In this document: piece after piece, positions 45,613 through 48,383 of the stretch
Numbering within the stretch: the stretch's first letter is position 1
Layout of the letters: every line of letters starts with the position of its first letter
IMG/VR virus record: IMGVR_UViG_3300027712_001407
Location: 1 to 48,383 of that record
From: a virus
Strand: one strand, 5' to 3'
Length of the DNA: 48,383 nt
Notes under the pieces: generated by a model
Database searches by the model: none
What the model was told of the DNA's origin: nothing
The model's input: the letters and a program-made list of their open reading frames with translations, nothing else
Translations under genes and position numbers: made by a program

Positions 45613-47046
45613 ATGGCTATCAATTCTAATATTAACGCAAATCCAGCAATTGTTGATTATGGCAAATATGTGCAAATCATTGATGATGCGAGATTTCCAA
45701 ATATTAGTTCTTACAATAGCACGACTTCTACGCTCAAGGAATATCCTAAGTATGCTACTTTGACATACAATATCAATTCAGCAAGCAACAGTGACCCACA
45801 GCCTATTGTAATTGTAGATCCTACACATTTCAATGGTAATTTTAATATGGCGAGCGATGCGTTTGGTCGCGTTCGTATGTCTGCGCCTCTAACTCTATTC
45901 GATTCATCTCACAGATACTCAGACAATAACTTGTGGGGAACTCTAACTGGCGGCACAGTTACAGCAGCCGCTTCTGCTTCATTTAATCAGACACAAGGAT
46001 TGGTAGATTTGAGAGTCGACGCATTAAGTGGTTCAAAGGTGTATAGAGAGACAACAAAGGTATTCGCATATCAGCCCGGTAAGTCTCTTCAAATTATGAG
46101 CACTTTCACATTCAATGCAGCCAAAACAAACCTTAGACAGCGAGTTGGATATTTTGGAAATGACAATGGTATTTACTTGGAGCTTGATGATTCAACACTA
46201 TATATAGTTGAGCGTAGTATAACGTCAGGATCGCTCTCTTCAACTCGTATATCGCAGGCTAATTGGAATGTTGATCCTCTTAATGGTTCTGGACCGTCTG
46301 GTTTGGTGATAGATATTACAAAAGCTCAGATATTGTTCATAGATATTGAATGGCTTGGACTTGGAACCGTTAGAACAGGTTTTGTTATCAACGGGCAATT
46401 TGTCCCATGTCATTACTTTCATCACGCTAATATAATATCATCGACGTATATTACAACAGCATGTTTACCATTGAGATATGAAATAGAAAACAAAGCAGCG
46501 ACAGCAAGCTCTAGCATTCTTAAACAAGTTTGCAGCACCGTTATATCAGAAGGTGGTTATGAAATTAGAGGATTACAACAAACAGTAGGTACATCAATAA
46601 CAGCTGCAAAAGCACTAGCAACAGCAGGTACATTTTACCCAGTTGTTACACTTAGGTTAAAGGCTACTAGGCTTGATGCGATAATCATTTTAACAGCATT
46701 ATCAATAATGGGGTTAGGTACTGGCATTTACAATTGGCGAGTTATAGCCACCGGTACTACTTCTGGTGGTAGTGGTACTTGGGTAGATGCAGGTGCTAAC
46801 TCTTCTGTAGAATATAAACTAGATGCAACTGGTGTTACTGGTGGTAGAGTAGTAGCAAGTGGTTACTTGACATCATCCAACCAAAGTACTGCAACAATTA
46901 ATATATTAAGAGATGCTTTATTTAAGTTTCAATTAGAACGTAACACATTTACCAGTACTCCATATGAGCTAACTTTAGCAGTTACAGCAAGTACAGCTAA
47001 TGAGCAAGTCCATGGATCTGTTGACTGGGAAGAAATTTCGAGATAA
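45613..47046 (+). CDS. virion structural protein (fibre- or head-decoration-like)
   Basis: A 477-residue, Ser/Thr/Ala-rich, beta-rich protein with few charged residues. The block NMASDAFGRVRMSAPLTLFD near residue 80 followed by KVFAYQPGKSLQIMSTFTF is found in virion proteins of several large T4-like and cyanophage-type viruses. The C-terminal half (from about 330) has short SG/TG-rich repeats typical of fibre tips. No Shine-Dalgarno; a late box precedes it. The longer open frame upstream runs through the tRNA-Ser gene, so ATG 45613 is chosen. The exact virion position is unknown. Confidence 0.75.
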   Translation: MAINSNINANPAIVDYGKYVQIIDDARFPNISSYNSTTSTLKEYPKYATLTYNINSASNSDPQPIVIVDPTHFNGNFNMASDAFGRVRMSAPLTLFDSSHRYSDNNLWGTLTGGTVTAAASASFNQTQGLVDLRVDALSGSKVYRETTKVFAYQPGKSLQIMSTFTFNAAKTNLRQRVGYFGNDNGIYLELDDSTLYIVERSITSGSLSSTRISQANWNVDPLNGSGPSGLVIDITKAQILFIDIEWLGLGTVRTGFVINGQFVPCHYFHHANIISSTYITTACLPLRYEIENKAATASSSILKQVCSTVISEGGYEIRGLQQTVGTSITAAKALATAGTFYPVVTLRLKATRLDAIIILTALSIMGLGTGIYNWRVIATGTTSGGSGTWVDAGANSSVEYKLDATGVTGGRVVASGYLTSSNQSTATINILRDALFKFQLERNTFTSTPYELTLAVTASTANEQVHGSVDWEEISR

Positions 47047-47058
47047 GTTCAAAGAAAA

Positions 47059-47085
47059 GGGGGAAGAGTTTTAAGCTCTTCCCCC
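47059..47085 (-). terminator. terminator, mainly for the minus strand
   Basis: GGGGGAAGAG and CTCTTCCCCC, perfect 10-bp stem with a 7-nt loop. On the minus strand it is followed by TTTTCTTT; on the + strand the T run is missing, so it works best for the gene at 47089. Confidence 0.82.
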
Positions 47086-47088
47086 AAA

Positions 47089-47352
47089 TCAATTCTCAAT
47101 CTTGAGCTGACAAATGCTTTTCATGAGCTGCGCCATAATATAGTCATTTTCTACCGCTTCACGAACACGAACATGGTCGTAAGTTACGCAATGACCATGC
47201 TGAGCTTTCTTATCATAAACCCAGTCATCTTCAGGATTGATATATCGACTATCACGCCAATCGAATTTCTCACATAGATACTTGAGTGTAATATACCGCA
47301 CTTGCGTTTCGCTCAGCACCACATCAATATTAGCTGTACCGGTGACTTTCAT
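47089..47352 (-). CDS. small hypothetical protein
   Basis: An 87-residue protein (FDWRDSRYINPEDDWVYDKK, then HGHCVTYDHVRVREAVEND). No family recognised. It starts 1 nt after the stop of a tiny basic gene on the same strand and ends at a strong terminator. Confidence 0.62.
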   Translation of the reverse strand: MKVTGTANIDVVLSETQVRYITLKYLCEKFDWRDSRYINPEDDWVYDKKAQHGHCVTYDHVRVREAVENDYIMAQLMKSICQLKIEN

Positions 47353-47353
47353 A

Positions 47354-47476
47354 TTAACCCTGACCTCTATACTTCTTCTTGTAATTCTTGGAATTCTTGA
47401 GATGTGAGGTCTTACTCTTAGCGTGAATTCCCTTACGTTTGACTCTCTTACTGCCTTCTTTTTGTGTCTTCTTCAT
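47354..47476 (-). CDS. 40-residue strongly basic protein
   Basis: A 40-residue protein of which 18 residues are Lys or Arg (MKKTQKEGSKRVKRKGIH at the start). Its stop is immediately followed by the next gene. The composition resembles a small ribosomal or nucleic-acid-binding protein. It is a convincing small gene given its place in an operon. Confidence 0.55.
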   Translation of the reverse strand: MKKTQKEGSKRVKRKGIHAKSKTSHLKNSKNYKKKYRGQG

Positions 47477-47566
47477 AATCGAAAAAATGGTTTATCACAC
47501 ATTTAGTTACTTCAAAAATTGAAGCATCCAAGACAGACTACGTGGAAGTAGTGTGATTTCTGTCTC

Positions 47567-47857
47567 TAGCCGTGGTCGGACTCGAACCGACAAGCCCAAG
47601 GGCGGCAGATTTTCTTACCACTATAGTTTTCACTACCTACACAATGTATAGTTTGTGGTCTGGACTATCCCTTGATCATAACTTTCGTCTTAGATCCTCG
47701 CCGTCTAGTCTCTACACCTTCCTTATTACTAAGGCTTGGCTCGGGATTGGCATTTTAAAGCGTTCCCCGAATTTGACGAGTTACATCTATAAAGTTTCCC
47801 CTATAGAGCTCAATTTATCTTATAAGTCTGCTGTGTTTACCATTTCACCACACGGCC
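47567..47857 (-). tRNA. tRNA-Leu(UAA) split by a group I intron
   Basis: Exon 1 is 47824-47857 (34 nt) and exon 2 is 47567-47613. Spliced, the tRNA has acceptor GGCCGTG/CACGGCT, a D arm with G10-C25, U11-A24 and G12-C23, an anticodon arm GCAGA/CUUAAAA/UCUGC with anticodon UAA, a variable arm (GCCC/GGGC) and a T arm GTCGG/TTCGAGT/CCGAC. A73 is present but CCA is not encoded. The anticodon only becomes UAA when the intron between U34 and A35 is removed. Confidence 0.93.
47614..47823 (-). ncRNA. group I intron (210 nt) in tRNA-Leu(UAA)
   Basis: The intron starts after the U of the anticodon and ends in G, as group I introns do. Core parts in order: P2-like TCTATA/TATAGA; P4 TCGGG/CCCGA; P6 CCTTA-GTAA-TAAGG; the R-like block GGTGTAGAGACTAGACGG; P7 GACTA/TAGTC; P9 TAGT-GAAA-ACTA; final GGTAAG. 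The order and wording closely follow the cyanobacterial/plastid tRNA-Leu intron (AATCCCGAGCCAAGCC, GGTG-AGAGACT-GACGG, AGTCC). No open frame is inside, so it has no endonuclease of its own. Confidence 0.92.
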
Positions 47858-47874
47858 ATTTATGTTATACCCAA

Positions 47875-48114
47875 TTATACGCTTGTTCCTTTGAGATAAG
47901 TTAGAACTTTATCTGCACCAACAATCAATTGTGTTTCTGTATCAGGTTCGCTTACGATAAGTGTTGGTACATTTCTGATTTTATGTTCTTGAAAAAACTC
48001 TAAATCATCAGACATATCTTTCGTCACAACATTCAAGTTGTTGCTTGAGATGAAAGCTTTAATCATTTGACACGGTCCGCAGAATGTGCTTGTTGCTAGT
48101 GTTATCTCTTTCAT
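47875..48114 (-). CDS. thioredoxin-like protein (CGPC)
   Basis: A 79-residue minimal thioredoxin fold: TFCGPCQMIK (active site 12-15), EHKIRNVPTLIV with the cis-proline, and a C-terminal helix. It is a distant paralogue of the protein at 12750. It lies between two tRNA genes on the same strand, 17 nt upstream of the intron-containing tRNA. Probably a disulfide reductant. Confidence 0.85.
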   Translation of the reverse strand: MKEITLATSTFCGPCQMIKAFISSNNLNVVTKDMSDDLEFFQEHKIRNVPTLIVSEPDTETQLIVGADKVLTYLKGTSV

Positions 48115-48187
48115 ATAAAGATATTATTATATGGTTCAAGAAAATCAATTCACTTTGTGATATTTGATTAACTTGTTCTGTAAAGTG

Positions 48188-48276
48188 AGGAGGGAGTGGG
48201 ATTCGAACCCACGGAAGGCTCGTCACCTCCTCTACTTTTCAAGAGTAGCGTATTAATCCATCTCTACCATCCCTCC
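48188..48276 (-). tRNA. tRNA-Ser(UGA)
   Basis: 89 nt. Acceptor GGAGGGA/TCCCTCC, perfect. Anticodon arm CTACT/CTTGAAA/AGTAG gives UGA. A long variable arm (GAGGTGACGAGCCTTCC region) and T arm GTGGG/TTCGAAT/CCCAC complete it. The position after the acceptor is U and CCA is not encoded (UCAC). Confidence 0.92.
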
Positions 48277-48357
48277 ATAAATTGGTCGATGTAAGATGAC
48301 GAAAATATATTCATATGATATATTTATAACATTTTGATTTTGACAATAAGTTTAAAA

Positions 48358-48383
48358 TGGTACACCTGGCGAGATTCGAACTC
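48358..48383 (-). tRNA. 3' end of another tRNA, cut by the window edge
   Basis: On the minus strand the edge gives GAGTTCGAATCTCGC (T arm), then CAGGTGT (acceptor 3' strand), A73 and CCA. The anticodon lies outside the window. Confidence 0.75.

Noticed and set aside
47572-47904. A + strand 110-residue open frame across the tRNA-Leu
   Set aside because: It covers the tRNA exons and the group I intron on the other strand; the RNA structure explains the sequence.

Overview
The window reads as part of the genome of a large, lytic, T4-related myovirus that infects a Gram-negative bacterium. The evidence is: an rIIA/rIIB pair, a T4-style Rnl1 RNA ligase, a lysozyme-type endolysin with holin and embedded spanin genes, T4-like late promoter boxes (TAAATA), free-standing homing endonucleases of two classes, tRNA genes and a virion (fibre-like) protein. 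Many small closely packed genes and a rich set of nucleic-acid and NAD/ADP-ribose enzymes suggest a jumbo phage. The spanins and an RlpA-like lipoprotein imply an outer membrane. I cannot name the host or genus.

Left part (1 to about 35.4 kb): an accessory region read almost entirely on the + strand. Most transcription units start with a stereotyped cassette: AAACACTG, 3 nt, a -10-like TAnnnT hexamer, then usually 6 (or 9) nt and the start codon. That spacing predicts leaderless or nearly leaderless mRNAs. The box often shares bases with the stop codon of the gene before it. Genes here include three metallophosphoesterases, YqeY, two unrelated RNA ligases, a P-loop polynucleotide-kinase-like protein, a 2H phosphoesterase, a RadA-like ATPase, two AAA+ ATPases, rIIA/rIIB, macro-domain and NADAR proteins, a UV-damage endonuclease, a minimal TilS, a UvrD-like helicase, three HExxH proteins, and two families of tandem-repeat paralogues (YD/RHS-type repeats and HRLDGPA repeats). 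An unusual long-variable-arm tRNA with anticodon CAU lies at 29.3 kb.

Middle (35.4 to 38.3 kb): a largely non-coding, repeat-rich hub with long hairpins, a 65-bp direct repeat, orphan copies of the promoter box, a GC-rich island carrying two or three small genes, a 68-bp tandem repeat full of GATATG/CATATC words, and a T-rich tandem array. It separates the two transcription programmes and is a candidate replication or segregation locus.

Right part (38.3 to 48.4 kb): late-type genes on both strands, most with a TAAATA box 5 to 10 nt before the start codon. It carries a conserved phage protein, a DUF5661-like protein, the lysis cassette (holin, endolysin, small membrane protein, overlapping spanins), a frameshifted HNH endonuclease, ThyX, RlpA, a virion protein, a thioredoxin-like protein and a tRNA cluster. 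One tRNA, tRNA-Leu(UAA), is interrupted after U34 by a compact 210-nt group I intron of the cyanobacterial/plastid type, in my view the most striking element in the window.

Common themes are RNA repair and tRNA supply (ligases, kinase-like protein, 2H phosphoesterase, TilS, tRNAs), which fits resistance to tRNA-cleaving host defences, and ADP-ribose metabolism (macro plus NADAR), which fits resistance to ADP-ribosylating defences. These roles are inferred from protein families. All family assignments come from motifs read by eye, without database searches.
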